Shown in pieces: positions 37,102 to 46,342 of a stretch of DNA of 64,000 nucleotides. The stretch spans positions 2,914,001 to 2,978,000 of the forward strand of contig NZ_CP084874.1 of assembly GCF_020526085.1 (NCBI RefSeq), read 5' to 3'. Within the stretch, counting starts at the first letter, position 1. Every line of letters begins with the position of its first letter. A program made the translations under genes and the position numbers. Origin of the DNA: Klebsiella africana. GTDB taxonomy: Bacteria; Pseudomonadota; Gammaproteobacteria; Enterobacterales; Enterobacteriaceae. The notes under the pieces are model-generated. The model did no database searches. It saw only the letters and a list, made by a program, of their open reading frames with translations, and was not told where the DNA came from.

Positions 37102-38238
37102 CTATTTCAGATTGGTTTTGAAGAACTGCTCGAACCTGGCAAATGGGATTTTGCCCGCGACGTTGTCATAGAGGTCGACATGGTTTGCGCCAGGGACAAT
37201 CACCAGCGCTTTCTCTTTACTGCCGATGGCCTTAAAGGCATCTTCGGCAAAATAGCGTGAATGGGCTTTTTCACCGGTCACGATAAGCGTCGGAATAGTC
37301 ACTTCGCTGGCATAACTCAGCAGCGGCATATTCATAAACGACAGAGGCATCGTTGCATTCCATGCCCCGGTTGAATTAACCGAACGCGGATGGAAACCAC
37401 GCGGCATACGGTAATAGTCGAAGAACTCTTTCAGGACCGGGTTGGGATTGGCGGGCAAGGTTTCTGGCAAAATACGATCGGCAGCGCTGACGTTGCCTTT
37501 ACCATCAACATAAATGTCATGCCCGCCGGGGGCGAAAGTGCCGTTTGCCGCATCTTTCCAGCGCTGTGCGTTCAGATAGTGCAGTACGGCGCGGCGATCG
37601 GCAGTACTATAGCGGTCTTTGCCATCGCCTACCCCATGCCCCATCGCGCGGCTCATGTCATACATGACGCTGGTCGCCACCGCTTTGACGCGCGTATCCA
37701 TCGCCGCGTCGTTTAAGGCCATACCCCCCCAGCCACAAATGCCGAGCAAACCGATACGGTTACGATCCACCTCTTTTTGCAGGCCCAGGAAGTCCACCGC
37801 GGCACTGAAATCCTCGGTATTGATATCCGGCGAGGCCACGTTACGTGGATAGCCACCGCTTTCACCCGTATAGGATGGGTCAAACGCCAGGGTGACAAAC
37901 CCCTGTTCGGCCAGCGTCTGGGCATACAGGCCGCTGGACTGCTCTTTTACCGCGCCGAAGGGACCGCTAACGGCAATGGCTGCCAGTTTGCGGTCGCCGC
38001 GATCCTTCGGCAGGTAGAGATCCCCTACTAAGGTTATCCCATAGCGGTTCTGGAAGGTCACCTTACGGTGATCCACCTTCGAACTCTCAGCAAACGTTTT
38101 ATCCCATTTTTCAACCAATGAAACAGGCGCATTCGGGTTAGTTGTCTCAGCATAGCTCATCGTTGTGACTCCACTTAATGAGGCGCAAAGCAGCATGGCG
38201 GGTAACGCAGCTGTCAGTTTTTTGGTGAAAACCGTCAT
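37102..38238 (-). CDS. Exported alpha/beta hydrolase (DLH/YcjY-like, Cys elbow)
   Basis: A 378-residue alpha/beta hydrolase with a cleavable signal peptide (about residues 1-30, ending SYA). The nucleophile elbow is GICGWGG with Cys168 instead of Ser, as in dienelactone-hydrolase-type members. The late His is in PGANHVDLYD. Start ATG 38238 has AGGGGA upstream; the preceding in-frame TTG is not needed. The divergent LysR gene 171 bp away probably controls it and the MFS and reductase genes downstream. The substrate is unknown. Confidence 0.85.
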   Translation of the reverse strand: MTVFTKKLTAALPAMLLCASLSGVTTMSYAETTNPNAPVSLVEKWDKTFAESSKVDHRKVTFQNRYGITLVGDLYLPKDRGDRKLAAIAVSGPFGAVKEQSSGLYAQTLAEQGFVTLAFDPSYTGESGGYPRNVASPDINTEDFSAAVDFLGLQKEVDRNRIGLLGICGWGGMALNDAAMDTRVKAVATSVMYDMSRAMGHGVGDGKDRYSTADRRAVLHYLNAQRWKDAANGTFAPGGHDIYVDGKGNVSAADRILPETLPANPNPVLKEFFDYYRMPRGFHPRSVNSTGAWNATMPLSFMNMPLLSYASEVTIPTLIVTGEKAHSRYFAEDAFKAIGSKEKALVIVPGANHVDLYDNVAGKIPFARFEQFFKTNLK

Positions 38239-38409
38239 CAAAATTCCCCTAAATAAATGTGATCAATGCATGTCTCCAATAGACAACGCTGCTGTGCTTT
38301 GTTGTCGTGCGCTTAGTGTAGCCAGCAGTAATGGTTCTTATTAGGGGGTGGAAAATGCTAAGATTAATACCATATTGTTCTAAATAGCTGCGAGTTACGA
38401 GGCGGGAGA

Positions 38410-39294
38410 ATGGCGAAACGGGAAAACTACAATGACCTCTATCTGTTTATGCAGGTGGTGCGGGAAGGCAGTTTTACCGCCGCAGCGCAACGACTTGGCC
38501 TGGCGCAGTCCGGGGTAAGCCGTGCGGTTCGTGAACTTGAAGAGCGCCTGGGCGTTCAGCTTCTGGTGCGTACCACCCGCCGGTTGTCGCTCACTCAGGC
38601 GGGTGAGCAGCTCTATCAGAATGTCGAATCCGGTTTCGACGCCTTAGATTTGGGACTCGCCACGCTGGCCCACTATCGTCAAACGCCCTCCGGTACGGTA
38701 CGCATCAATGCCAGCCAGCATGCCATTGATAAAGTCCTGCTGCCGAAGCTGGCAGTATTTAAACAACGCTATCCCGATATCAGACTGGAACTGATCAGCG
38801 AAAGCCGGTTTGTCGATATTATTGCGCAGCGATTTGATGCGGGCGTACGTCTGGGCCCGGAAGTCGGAAGCGGCATGATTGCAGTACGCATTTCGCCCGA
38901 TATGGAGATGGCGGTGGTGGGTACACCGGAACATTTTCGACGCTACGGCTTTCCACAAACGCCCGCCGATTTAGTCGCCCACCCCTGCATCGCCTATCAG
39001 TTCGGCGACGGCAGCCTTTACGCCTGGGAACTTAATGTGGATGGCAAAAAAATCACCCACCCGCCTCAGGGACAGTGGGCTTTCGCCGATAGCTATATGG
39101 AGGCCAAAGCGGCGAGGCTCGGTTTGGGGCTGGCCTATGTCCCGGAAGAACTGATTACCGACGATCTCGCCCAGGGCACGCTTATCCGGGTGCTCCAGCG
39201 TTATAGCCAGCGTCTGGAAGGTTCATTTCTCTATTACCCGCACCGCAATGTGTCGCCCGCGCTGAGAGCGGTCATTGATACATTGCGGATGTAG
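38410..39294 (+). CDS. LysR-family transcriptional regulator
   Basis: A 294-residue LysR regulator. The DNA-binding region starts NYNDLYLFMQVVREGSFTAAAQRLG and contains LLVRTTRRLSLTQAG. The effector domain occupies about residues 90-290. It is divergent from the hydrolase-MFS-reductase set, the usual arrangement for a LysR activator of a neighbouring operon. It is related to the PgrR/YcjZ-type group by its N-terminus, but orthology is not shown. Confidence 0.9.
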   Translation: MAKRENYNDLYLFMQVVREGSFTAAAQRLGLAQSGVSRAVRELEERLGVQLLVRTTRRLSLTQAGEQLYQNVESGFDALDLGLATLAHYRQTPSGTVRINASQHAIDKVLLPKLAVFKQRYPDIRLELISESRFVDIIAQRFDAGVRLGPEVGSGMIAVRISPDMEMAVVGTPEHFRRYGFPQTPADLVAHPCIAYQFGDGSLYAWELNVDGKKITHPPQGQWAFADSYMEAKAARLGLGLAYVPEELITDDLAQGTLIRVLQRYSQRLEGSFLYYPHRNVSPALRAVIDTLRM

Positions 39295-39418
39295 CAGAGG
39301 TTGCCTGCGGGTAGCGGGCAACCGGTAGCGGCCAGAGACAACTTCTGTACTCAGACCTGTCATTTAATTGCGATCGATGCAAACAGTAATGCCAGACGGA
39401 AATGAATTTATATAAATA

Positions 39419-40252
39419 TTAATTTTGTGAGTTATGTACTTCATTATAAAGTTTAGAAGCAGCACCTCTGCGTAACAAGCTAAAAAAGCAAATAATCGTA
39501 AAGATAAAGGGGTAAATAGCCAAAACCCATGCCAGTTTTTGATTTTTAATAATATTATTTATAGTATCACTCAACGAACCATTTGAAAAGTTCTCACAAA
39601 TCCTGTCAACCGAGCGCACACTTATCCCCGCTTTTTCTGAGAAAGCCGTTTTATCGAAATCTTCACTTTCACACTGTTTTTTATCGAGCTTCCACTCAGT
39701 CCAGTTCAGGGGAAGGTAATTATTGGTCCAGATCGAACTCTCAGCAATATGATCATTAACCCAAACCCATGACTTGTCGTCGCCTAATCGTACTAGTGCG
39801 GATGGCTTCATTGCCAGCAACATAAAATTTGATAATAGCAGCATAGTTAACACACAAGAGACAAATACACCAACATTAGCGATAAATAATGGTTTTATTG
39901 CCTTAAGCGTTGATATTTCAAACCATCCTTTCGCGGCTGTGACATGACGAATATCTATGTTTTTCTTCTTCGTCCAGTTAATCAGTGACTTGATCTCTTC
40001 TTTATTTCTTGCGCCGACATTAAATAAAACATTAAAACGTTCAACATCATTTCTCTCATTGAAATATGCATTTATTTTACCGTCGTGAAACGTTTTCCCT
40101 CCCAGGCAGAACTCCCATAGCCGGTTCAATAAAGAATATGCGGATCCTGCCCGTTTCCAGATAAACACCCCTAATAAACCAAAAGTAACAAAAATTAATG
40201 CGCTATTAATCAGTCCATCAAAATTCCATATTGAAGAAATTAAACTTTCCAT
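39419..40252 (-). CDS. Membrane protein of unknown function
   Basis: I do not recognise this 277-residue protein. Three hydrophobic helices are visible: about residues 12-32, 122-147 and 240-262. Between the last two lies a loop of about 90 residues with two Cys (in KKQCESED and DRICENF) that may form a disulfide if periplasmic. The N-terminal cytoplasmic-looking segment is Lys- and Asn-rich. The gene is distinctly AT-rich against its surroundings and stands alone, suggesting acquisition. No function is proposed. Confidence 0.7.
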   Translation of the reverse strand: MESLISSIWNFDGLINSALIFVTFGLLGVFIWKRAGSAYSLLNRLWEFCLGGKTFHDGKINAYFNERNDVERFNVLFNVGARNKEEIKSLINWTKKKNIDIRHVTAAKGWFEISTLKAIKPLFIANVGVFVSCVLTMLLLSNFMLLAMKPSALVRLGDDKSWVWVNDHIAESSIWTNNYLPLNWTEWKLDKKQCESEDFDKTAFSEKAGISVRSVDRICENFSNGSLSDTINNIIKNQKLAWVLAIYPFIFTIICFFSLLRRGAASKLYNEVHNSQN

Positions 40253-40482
40253 CTAGCCCCTCTTAATCATCCTGCTAATCGTATGCTCAGCAATCACACC
40301 ACAGCATCATTACAAAATAAATATTTTTTAACTGCAACTTTTCTTATCCAGCACACAAGGTCATTGCCGATATCTTCTTATACGCAGGCCATAACTATAC
40401 GTCACACTCTTCTGCTACTTGAGCCTTACATTCCACCTCAGTGCTGCTACGCTATCTCTGAGAAAATGGCGAAGGAGATATA

Positions 40483-40869
40483 ATGAAAGTCCTCAATATT
40501 CTGATCCGTCGATGCGTGCTGATTGTCCACTTTGAAGAAACCGTTTCGTTTTATGAAAACCTCATCTCGCAAAAGGCAAGGTTGCGTTTTGACTATCCCG
40601 AATACGATCTCAAACTGGCGCAGGTGGGTTCCGTGCTTTTAATCGGCGGAACCGAGCAAAGCCTGGCGCCTTTTCGTGCCACCGAGGCGACCTTCCTGGT
40701 CAACGACATTACCGCCTGGGAGAAACATCTGCCTTCCACCGGGGCAACGATTATCAACCCGGTGAAGGCCGTGCCCACCGGCTGGAACATGCTGGTTCGG
40801 CATCCGGATGGTATGATTGCCGAATACGTTGAGCATCATGATAAAAACCCGGCGGATGAGATCTTCTGA
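40483..40869 (+). CDS. VOC-superfamily (glyoxalase/bleomycin-resistance fold) protein
   Basis: A 128-residue protein with the paired beta-alpha-beta-beta-beta pattern of the VOC superfamily. It starts LNILIRRCVLIVHFEETVSFYENL and ends WNMLVRHPDGMIAEYVEH, where the last Glu is a usual metal ligand. The ribosome site AAGGAGATATA is strong. The substrate is unknown; relatives include glyoxalases, dioxygenases and drug-binding proteins. Confidence 0.82.
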   Translation: MKVLNILIRRCVLIVHFEETVSFYENLISQKARLRFDYPEYDLKLAQVGSVLLIGGTEQSLAPFRATEATFLVNDITAWEKHLPSTGATIINPVKAVPTGWNMLVRHPDGMIAEYVEHHDKNPADEIF

Positions 40870-41002
40870 TGCTTCGCGACTAGATGGTAGAACCGGGCAT
40901 CAGTCGGCCATACTGCCAGAAAAGTGATGCTTTCTGCTGTATCGGGAGAAGGAGAGCAGGAGAAACTGGCGCTGTAAGCCGCGCCAGCCCGGAGTTCAGC
41001 GA

Positions 41003-41029
41003 TGGTTGCCTGACATCTTCAGGCAACCA
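41003..41029 (-). terminator. Hairpin downstream of mppA
   Basis: A perfect 11-bp stem (TGGTTGCCTGA and TCAGGCAACCA) with a 5-base loop begins 8 bp past the mppA stop. No T tract follows on the minus strand, so it may stabilise the 3' end more than terminate. Confidence 0.55.
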
Positions 41030-41036
41030 CGACCGG

Positions 41037-42653
41037 TTAGTGCTTCACAATATACATGGTACGGCTGTAGGCCACATCTTCCGGATTGGTGATCGGGTAG
41101 CCTTTCAGCCACGGCTTAATCAGCCGGCCGTTAGTGTACTGGTAGATCGGCGCGATCGGCGCTTTGACCATAATGATCTTCTCCGCCGCATTATAATCGT
41201 CGTTACGCGCTTTGGCCGAATTCTCCACCGCCGCCTGGGCGAGGATTTTGTCGTACGCCGGATCGTTAAAGCGCGAGATATTTCCGCTGTGGGTGGAGGT
41301 CAGCAGCGACAGGAAGGTGGACGGCTCGTTGTAGTCCCCTACCCACGAAGCGCGGATCACGTCGAAATTGCCGGTGTTACGGCTGTCGATATAGGTTTTC
41401 CACTCCTGGTTCTGCAGCTTCACTTCCACGCCGAGGTTTTTCTTCCACATCGACGCCACCGCGATGGCAATCTTCTGGTGGTTCTCAGAGGTGTTATACA
41501 GCAGCGTCAGCTTCAGCGGACGATTCGGGCCATAGCCGGCGGCAGCCAGCAGGGCTTTCGCCTGGGCATTAAGCTCGGCCTGACTCATACTCTCAAACTG
41601 TGACGGCTGGGGGGTGAAGCCCGCCGTCACGTCCGGCGTGAAGCGCCAGGCCGGTTTTTCCCCGGTCCCCAGTACTTTCTCCGCCATCACCCGGCGATCG
41701 ATGGTCATGCTCAGCGCCAGCCGTACCCGCTCATCCGCCGTCGGCCCCTTTTGAGTATTAAAAGCGTAATAGTAGGTACCCAGCTGCGGCGGGGTATATA
41801 CCTGCCCCGGAATATCCTTCAGCAGCTTCTGGTACATATTTTTCGGGAAAGACTCGGTGATATCGATATCCCCTGCGAGATAGCGCTTGGTAGCGGCGGA
41901 CTCCTGGTTAATCGGCACAAAGGTGACCTGCTGGATCACCGTTTTGGCGTTATCCCAGTAGTGCGTGTTCGGCACCACCACCAGCTTCTCATTCACCACG
42001 CGGTCTTTCAGGACATAGGCGCCGTTGCCTACCAGGCTGCCGGGCCGCGTCCAGTTCGCCCCGCTGTCGACATTCGCTTTTTGCACCGGGTAAAAGGCAA
42101 AGCTGGCGGTCAGGTTGCTGAACCACGGCAGTGGTTTATCCAGCTGCACCCGCAGAGTGTGGGCGTCGACGGCGGTGACCCCCAGGGTCTCCGGCGCGGC
42201 TTTGCCGTCAATAATGTTCTGCGCGTTAGCGATCCCCGCCAGCGCCGCAAACCAGGCGAACGGCGAAGTGGTCTTCGGATCCACCAGACGTTGCCAGCTA
42301 TAGACGAAATCCTCGGCGGTAACCGGCGTGCCGTCTGACCAGCGGGCGTTATCACGCAGGGTAAAGGTCCAGACGCGGTTATCGTTGCTCTGCCAGCGGG
42401 TCGCTACGCCTGGAACCAGGTTGCCTTTCGCATCCTGATTGACTAAACCTTCAAACAAATCGCGGATCACCTGGATTTCCGGCAGGCCCACCGCTTTGGC
42501 GGGATCTAACGAGGCGGGTTCATCTTTGATATGGCGCACTAACAGCTGTTTTTCCGCCAGTACCGTGCCCGGCGGTACGTCCGCCGCCCAGGCCAGAGAA
42601 GATACGCTGGCTAACCACAGCGCGCCGCATGTCAAAGCGACAGGATACTTCAT
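41037..42653 (-). CDS. mppA: Periplasmic murein peptide-binding protein MppA
   Basis: A 538-residue periplasmic solute-binding protein of the OppA/SBP_bac_5 family with an N-terminal signal peptide (cleavage after SLAWA). It contains VRHIKDEPASLDPAKAVGLPE and SDGTPVTAEDFVYSWQRL. The length and its position beside mpaA and ycjG identify it as MppA, which delivers murein tripeptide (L-Ala-D-Glu-DAP) to the Opp permease for cell-wall recycling. It is divergent from mpaA with 185 bp between. Confidence 0.9.
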   Translation of the reverse strand: MKYPVALTCGALWLASVSSLAWAADVPPGTVLAEKQLLVRHIKDEPASLDPAKAVGLPEIQVIRDLFEGLVNQDAKGNLVPGVATRWQSNDNRVWTFTLRDNARWSDGTPVTAEDFVYSWQRLVDPKTTSPFAWFAALAGIANAQNIIDGKAAPETLGVTAVDAHTLRVQLDKPLPWFSNLTASFAFYPVQKANVDSGANWTRPGSLVGNGAYVLKDRVVNEKLVVVPNTHYWDNAKTVIQQVTFVPINQESAATKRYLAGDIDITESFPKNMYQKLLKDIPGQVYTPPQLGTYYYAFNTQKGPTADERVRLALSMTIDRRVMAEKVLGTGEKPAWRFTPDVTAGFTPQPSQFESMSQAELNAQAKALLAAAGYGPNRPLKLTLLYNTSENHQKIAIAVASMWKKNLGVEVKLQNQEWKTYIDSRNTGNFDVIRASWVGDYNEPSTFLSLLTSTHSGNISRFNDPAYDKILAQAAVENSAKARNDDYNAAEKIIMVKAPIAPIYQYTNGRLIKPWLKGYPITNPEDVAYSRTMYIVKH

Positions 42654-42838
42654 AAGATCCCCTTTAAAATGAAAAAAATACCGCCAACAGAGCGATAATT
42701 ATTTGTTTCATCACCTGAAATTGCAAACGACATATGATAGAAAATTGATGTGCCGTCGGATTTCTCGCCTCAGGGAATGGGTTTGATCCCGACACGCTTT
42801 TCGCTAACACTAAATAATAACGACACACAGGAAGCCCT

Positions 42839-43546
42839 ATGTCTATTTCACGTCCACGCCCGCAGCGCGGCGACTTTCCGCCGGGAACCCGGCAGTATGG
42901 CAGCTCGGAACTGGGCGCGCCGCTGCTGTGGTTTCCTGCGCCGCAGGCCGACAGCCGTAGCGGGCTGATTATTGCCGGCACCCACGGTGATGAGAATTCG
43001 TCGATTGTGACCCTCTCCTGCGCCCTGCGCACCCTGAAACCCGAGCTGCGCCGTCACCACGTGGTGCTGACGGTCAATCCTGACGGCTGTCAGCTCGGCC
43101 TGCGCGCCAATGCCCGCGGCGTTGACCTCAACCGTAACTTTCCGGCAGCCAACTGGAAGCAAGGGGAAACGGTTTACCGCTGGAATAGCGCGGCAGAGGA
43201 GCGCGACGTGGTGCTGTTGACCGGCGAGCAGCCGGGTTCGGAACGGGAGACCGAGGCCTTGTGTCAGTTGATCCACCAGATCCATCCGGCGTGGGTGGTC
43301 TCCTTTCACGATCCGCTGGCCTGTATCGACGACCCGGGCCACAGCCCGCTGGGGCGCTGGCTGGCCGACGCCTTCTCCCTGCCGCTGGTGGGTAGCGTGG
43401 GCTACGACACGCCGGGCTCCTTTGGCAGCTGGTGCGCGGATATTGGACTCCCCTGCATCACCGCCGAGTTCCCTCCGGTCTCCGCCGACGAGGCAACGGA
43501 GCGTTACCTGCCGGCGATGACCGACCTGCTGCGCTGGCAGGCTTAA
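42839..43546 (+). CDS. mpaA: Murein peptide amidase A
   Basis: A 235-residue M14-type carboxypeptidase. Zinc ligands His49 and Glu52 are in AGTHGDENSS and the third ligand in VSFHDPLACID. The arginine and Asn substrate contacts are in RGVDLNRNFP. MpaA cleaves the gamma-D-Glu-DAP bond of murein tripeptide in the cytoplasm, giving L-Ala-D-Glu for YcjG. The 3' end overlaps convergent ycjG by 4 bp. Confidence 0.93.
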   Translation: MSISRPRPQRGDFPPGTRQYGSSELGAPLLWFPAPQADSRSGLIIAGTHGDENSSIVTLSCALRTLKPELRRHHVVLTVNPDGCQLGLRANARGVDLNRNFPAANWKQGETVYRWNSAAEERDVVLLTGEQPGSERETEALCQLIHQIHPAWVVSFHDPLACIDDPGHSPLGRWLADAFSLPLVGSVGYDTPGSFGSWCADIGLPCITAEFPPVSADEATERYLPAMTDLLRWQA

Positions 43547-44508
43547 AGATGAAGCACGCCGGTGCTGAACCGCAGCGCCGGCTCAACGTCCACCGCCAGC
43601 CATGTCGGGCCGTCGAGGTCGGCGAAGCGCGCCAGCGGCGCCAGAGGGAGCGCAGCGGCGATCCCGCGAGAGGTGCAGAGCATACAGCCCAGCATCCGTT
43701 CAAATCCCTGCCGTTCCGCCTCCCCGGCCAGAGCCAGCGCTTCGGTCAGGCCGCCCGTTTTATCCAGTTTGATATTGACCATCTCATAGCGCCCGCGCAG
43801 CCGCGGCAGGCTCTCCCGGGTATGGCAGCTCTCGTCGGCGCAAATCGGCAGCGGATGAACGAAGTTTACCAGCGCCGCGTCGTCGTCGGCGGGGAGCGGC
43901 TGCTCAAGCATCGCCACACCGAGGTCAGCCAGCAGCTGGCAGCGCGCCGCCAGCCCCTCGCTGTGCCAGGACTCATTGGCGTCGACAATCAGCGTGGCCT
44001 CCGGCGCCGCCTGGCGAATAGCGATTAGCCGCTCGCTGATCAGTCGATCGTCAAGCTTCACCTTCAACAGCTGGGCCCCTGTCTGCCACAGCGCCGCAGC
44101 GCTGGCCGCCATCTGATCCGGCGTGCCAATGACCACCGTCTGGGCGGTGATCACCCGGTTAGGCAACGCCACGCCCAATAGCTGGGGCAAGGTTTTGCCT
44201 TCGCGTCGCGCCTGCAGATCCCATAGCGCGCAGTCAATGGCATTGCGCGCGGCGCCTGCCGGCAGCAACCGCTGCAGTTGTTCGCGAGTAAGATCCGCCT
44301 CCAGCTGCTCGCCGATCGCCATCACCTGGGCCATGACCGAGGCGATACTCTCGCCATAGCGGGGATACGGTGTGCATTCGCCCACCCCTTTCACGCCGTC
44401 CTCTTCCAGTTCCACTACCACCACTTTTGCCTCGCTGCGGCTACCGCGGGCGATCACAAAAGGGGTATGGAGCGGCCAGGCTTCCTCATACACTCGCACG
44501 TTACGCAT
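43543..44508 (-). CDS. ycjG: L-Ala-D/L-Glu epimerase
   Basis: A 321-residue enolase-superfamily enzyme. The first catalytic Lys is in LLKVKLDD, the metal ligands are Asp in IVDANESW, Glu in MLEQPLP and Asp in ICADESCH, and the second Lys is in VNIKLDKTGGL. It converts L-Ala-D-Glu from murein recycling to L-Ala-L-Glu for peptidase digestion. Start ATG 44508 gives the usual 321-residue length; the frame stays open to 44571. It is divergent from tpx. Confidence 0.93.
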   Translation of the reverse strand: MRNVRVYEEAWPLHTPFVIARGSRSEAKVVVVELEEDGVKGVGECTPYPRYGESIASVMAQVMAIGEQLEADLTREQLQRLLPAGAARNAIDCALWDLQARREGKTLPQLLGVALPNRVITAQTVVIGTPDQMAASAAALWQTGAQLLKVKLDDRLISERLIAIRQAAPEATLIVDANESWHSEGLAARCQLLADLGVAMLEQPLPADDDAALVNFVHPLPICADESCHTRESLPRLRGRYEMVNIKLDKTGGLTEALALAGEAERQGFERMLGCMLCTSRGIAAALPLAPLARFADLDGPTWLAVDVEPALRFSTGVLHL

Positions 44509-44610
44509 TCCCTTGTCCTCTCTGGTAAATGTTAAATAGGGTTTGCCGTGTAGCTGGCGGATGTCATACACTACTCGCGACGTTAACTATATGTAAACAG
44601 GAAGATAACC

Positions 44611-45117
44611 ATGTCACAAACCGTGCATTTCCAGGGCAACCCCGTTTCTGTTCAGGGCACCATTCCGCAGGCAGGCGCTAAAGCGCAGCCGTTTACGCTG
44701 GTCGCCAAAGATCTCTCTGACGTCGCGCTGAGCCAGTACGCCGGCAAACGTAAAGTACTGAATATTTTCCCGAGCATTGATACCGGCGTGTGTGCCGCAT
44801 CAGTGCGTAAATTCAACCAGCTGGCCGCTGAACTGGACAACACCGTCGTGCTGTGCATTTCCGCTGACCTGCCGTTCGCCCAGTCCCGCTTCTGCGGCGC
44901 GGAAGGCCTGAGCAACGTGGTGACCCTTTCCACGCTGCGCGGCGCGTCGTTCCTCGCTGACTACGGCGTCGCCATCGCCACCGGTCCGCTGGCTGGCCTG
45001 GCTGCCCGTGCGGTGGTTGTTATCGATGAAAACGATCAGGTCGTCTACAGCCAGCTGGTGAACGAAATTACCGAAGAGCCGGACTACGACGCCGCGCTGG
45101 CCGCCCTGAAAGCCTGA
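44611..45117 (+). CDS. tpx: Thiol peroxidase Tpx
   Basis: A 168-residue atypical 2-Cys peroxiredoxin. The peroxidatic Cys61 lies in [12 protein letters not shown] and the resolving Cys95 in SRFCGAEGL, matching E. coli Tpx numbering. It reduces organic hydroperoxides with thioredoxin in the periplasm or cytoplasm. The ribosome site is AGGAAG. A strong terminator follows. Confidence 0.96.
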   Translation: MSQTVHFQGNPVSVQGTIPQAGAKAQPFTLVAKDLSDVALSQYAGKRKVLNIFPSIDTGVCAASVRKFNQLAAELDNTVVLCISADLPFAQSRFCGAEGLSNVVTLSTLRGASFLADYGVAIATGPLAGLAARAVVVIDENDQVVYSQLVNEITEEPDYDAALAALKA

Positions 45118-45164
45118 TAACAGATTGCCCGGGCGCATCGCGCCTGCGGACATTCTCTTTGCTC

Positions 45165-45190
45165 AGCCCCCGCTCTGCGGGGGCTTTTTA
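45165..45190 (+). terminator. Rho-independent terminator of tpx
   Basis: AGCCCCCGC and GCGGGGGCT form a perfect 9-bp stem with a TCT loop, followed by TTTTA. It lies 48 bp after the tpx stop. It overlaps the last codon of the convergent AbrB-type gene. Confidence 0.9.
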
Positions 45191-46240
45191 TTGCCGTGGC
45201 GCATAGCGGGAGATAGCCCGCGCCATCGCCGGGCCGGTCAGTAAAATGGTAAACAGCCGCAACGTCTGTAGCGCCATAATGAACGACATATCCGCCCGGG
45301 TGCCGGCGGCGATAATCGCCACTGTGTCCAGGCCGCCGGGGCTGGTGGCCAGGTAGGCGGTCATAAAGTCCATCTGCAGAATGTGGGTCAGGCCGAGGGC
45401 CATCAGGGCACACATCAGGATCAGCCCGAGGATGGAGGCGATAATCTGCGGCAGCGTCTTCAGCGCCAGCAGAAAAATGGCTTTATTAAACTGGAGCCCT
45501 ACCGTCCAGCCCAGCAGCGCATAGGCTATCGCCAGCAGCCACTCCGGCAGCTCCAGCATCAGCCAACCGCTGCCCTGCGCCAGCGCGCCGAGCAGCATCG
45601 GCAGCAGCATGGCCCCGGAGGGGATACGCAGCCGCATGCCCAGCCAACAGGCTAGCGCCGTCAGCAGCAGCGTGAAAAGGAAATTCAGGGTCAACGATGG
45701 AAACCAGACAATATCCTGAGTCATTTCCTGTGCTTCATTGCCCAACGCATAACGCACCACCAGCGCCGCCGCGCCGACGACAAACAGTACCCGCAGATAC
45801 TGCATCAGCGCCACCAGCCGCACATCGGCACCGTACTCCTGGGCCATCACCACCATTGCCGACGCGCCGCCGGGAGAGCTTCCCCAGGCGCCAGTGGCGC
45901 CCGGCAGCGCGCTGTAGCGGACCAGCAGCCAGCCGGTAAGGCCGCTGATCGCCAGGGTGGTCAACAGGATCGCCAGCACCAGCGCCCAGTTGTTGAACAG
46001 CACGCCAAAAACAGAGGGATTAATCGCCCGGGCGATCATGCAGCCGACGATGGCCTGCGCCGCCAGATAACAGGGGCGAGGGATGCTCAGCTTCACCCCG
46101 CGCAGGCTCAAAATGAGACCGGCAATCAGCGGCCCCAGCAGCAGCGCTGCCGGCAGGTGTATTCGTAACAGCAGCGAGGAAAAGAGAACAGAGAGCAGCA
46201 GCAATATCAGCCAGTGCCCTATCGCGCGACGCGACGCCAA
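45188..46240 (-). CDS. AbrB-type membrane protein (ammonia monooxygenase-like, YkzC/GltS fold group)
   Basis: A 350-residue integral membrane protein with about 10 hydrophobic helices arranged as two similar halves. Each half has a GG(A/L)-containing loop (SSPGGASAMV and TSPGGLDTVA), the duplicated signature of the family named AbrB in Pfam. Its transport substrate is unknown; it is unrelated to the Bacillus DNA-binding AbrB. The only start consistent with the family N-terminus is TTG at 46240 with GGTGGT upstream. In E. coli tpx and tyrR are adjacent, so this gene is an insertion relative to that order. Confidence 0.82.
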   Translation of the reverse strand: MASRRAIGHWLILLLLSVLFSSLLLRIHLPAALLLGPLIAGLILSLRGVKLSIPRPCYLAAQAIVGCMIARAINPSVFGVLFNNWALVLAILLTTLAISGLTGWLLVRYSALPGATGAWGSSPGGASAMVVMAQEYGADVRLVALMQYLRVLFVVGAAALVVRYALGNEAQEMTQDIVWFPSLTLNFLFTLLLTALACWLGMRLRIPSGAMLLPMLLGALAQGSGWLMLELPEWLLAIAYALLGWTVGLQFNKAIFLLALKTLPQIIASILGLILMCALMALGLTHILQMDFMTAYLATSPGGLDTVAIIAAGTRADMSFIMALQTLRLFTILLTGPAMARAISRYAPRQ

Positions 46241-46310
46241 GATGCACCACCCCGGAAAAAGGATTAAAAAACCAGTATATACAGGTTTAGCCCACTTTGC
46301 AGGCCGGGAT

Positions 46311-46332
46311 GCCGGCGACGCGAATCGCCGGC
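46311..46332. terminator. Hairpin between tyrR and the AbrB-type gene
   Basis: GCCGGCGA and TCGCCGGC pair perfectly around CGCGAA, 11 bp past the tyrR stop. There is no T tract on either side, so it could be a rho-aided terminator or a 3'-end stabiliser. Confidence 0.5.
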
Positions 46333-46342
46333 CTGGACGGGA

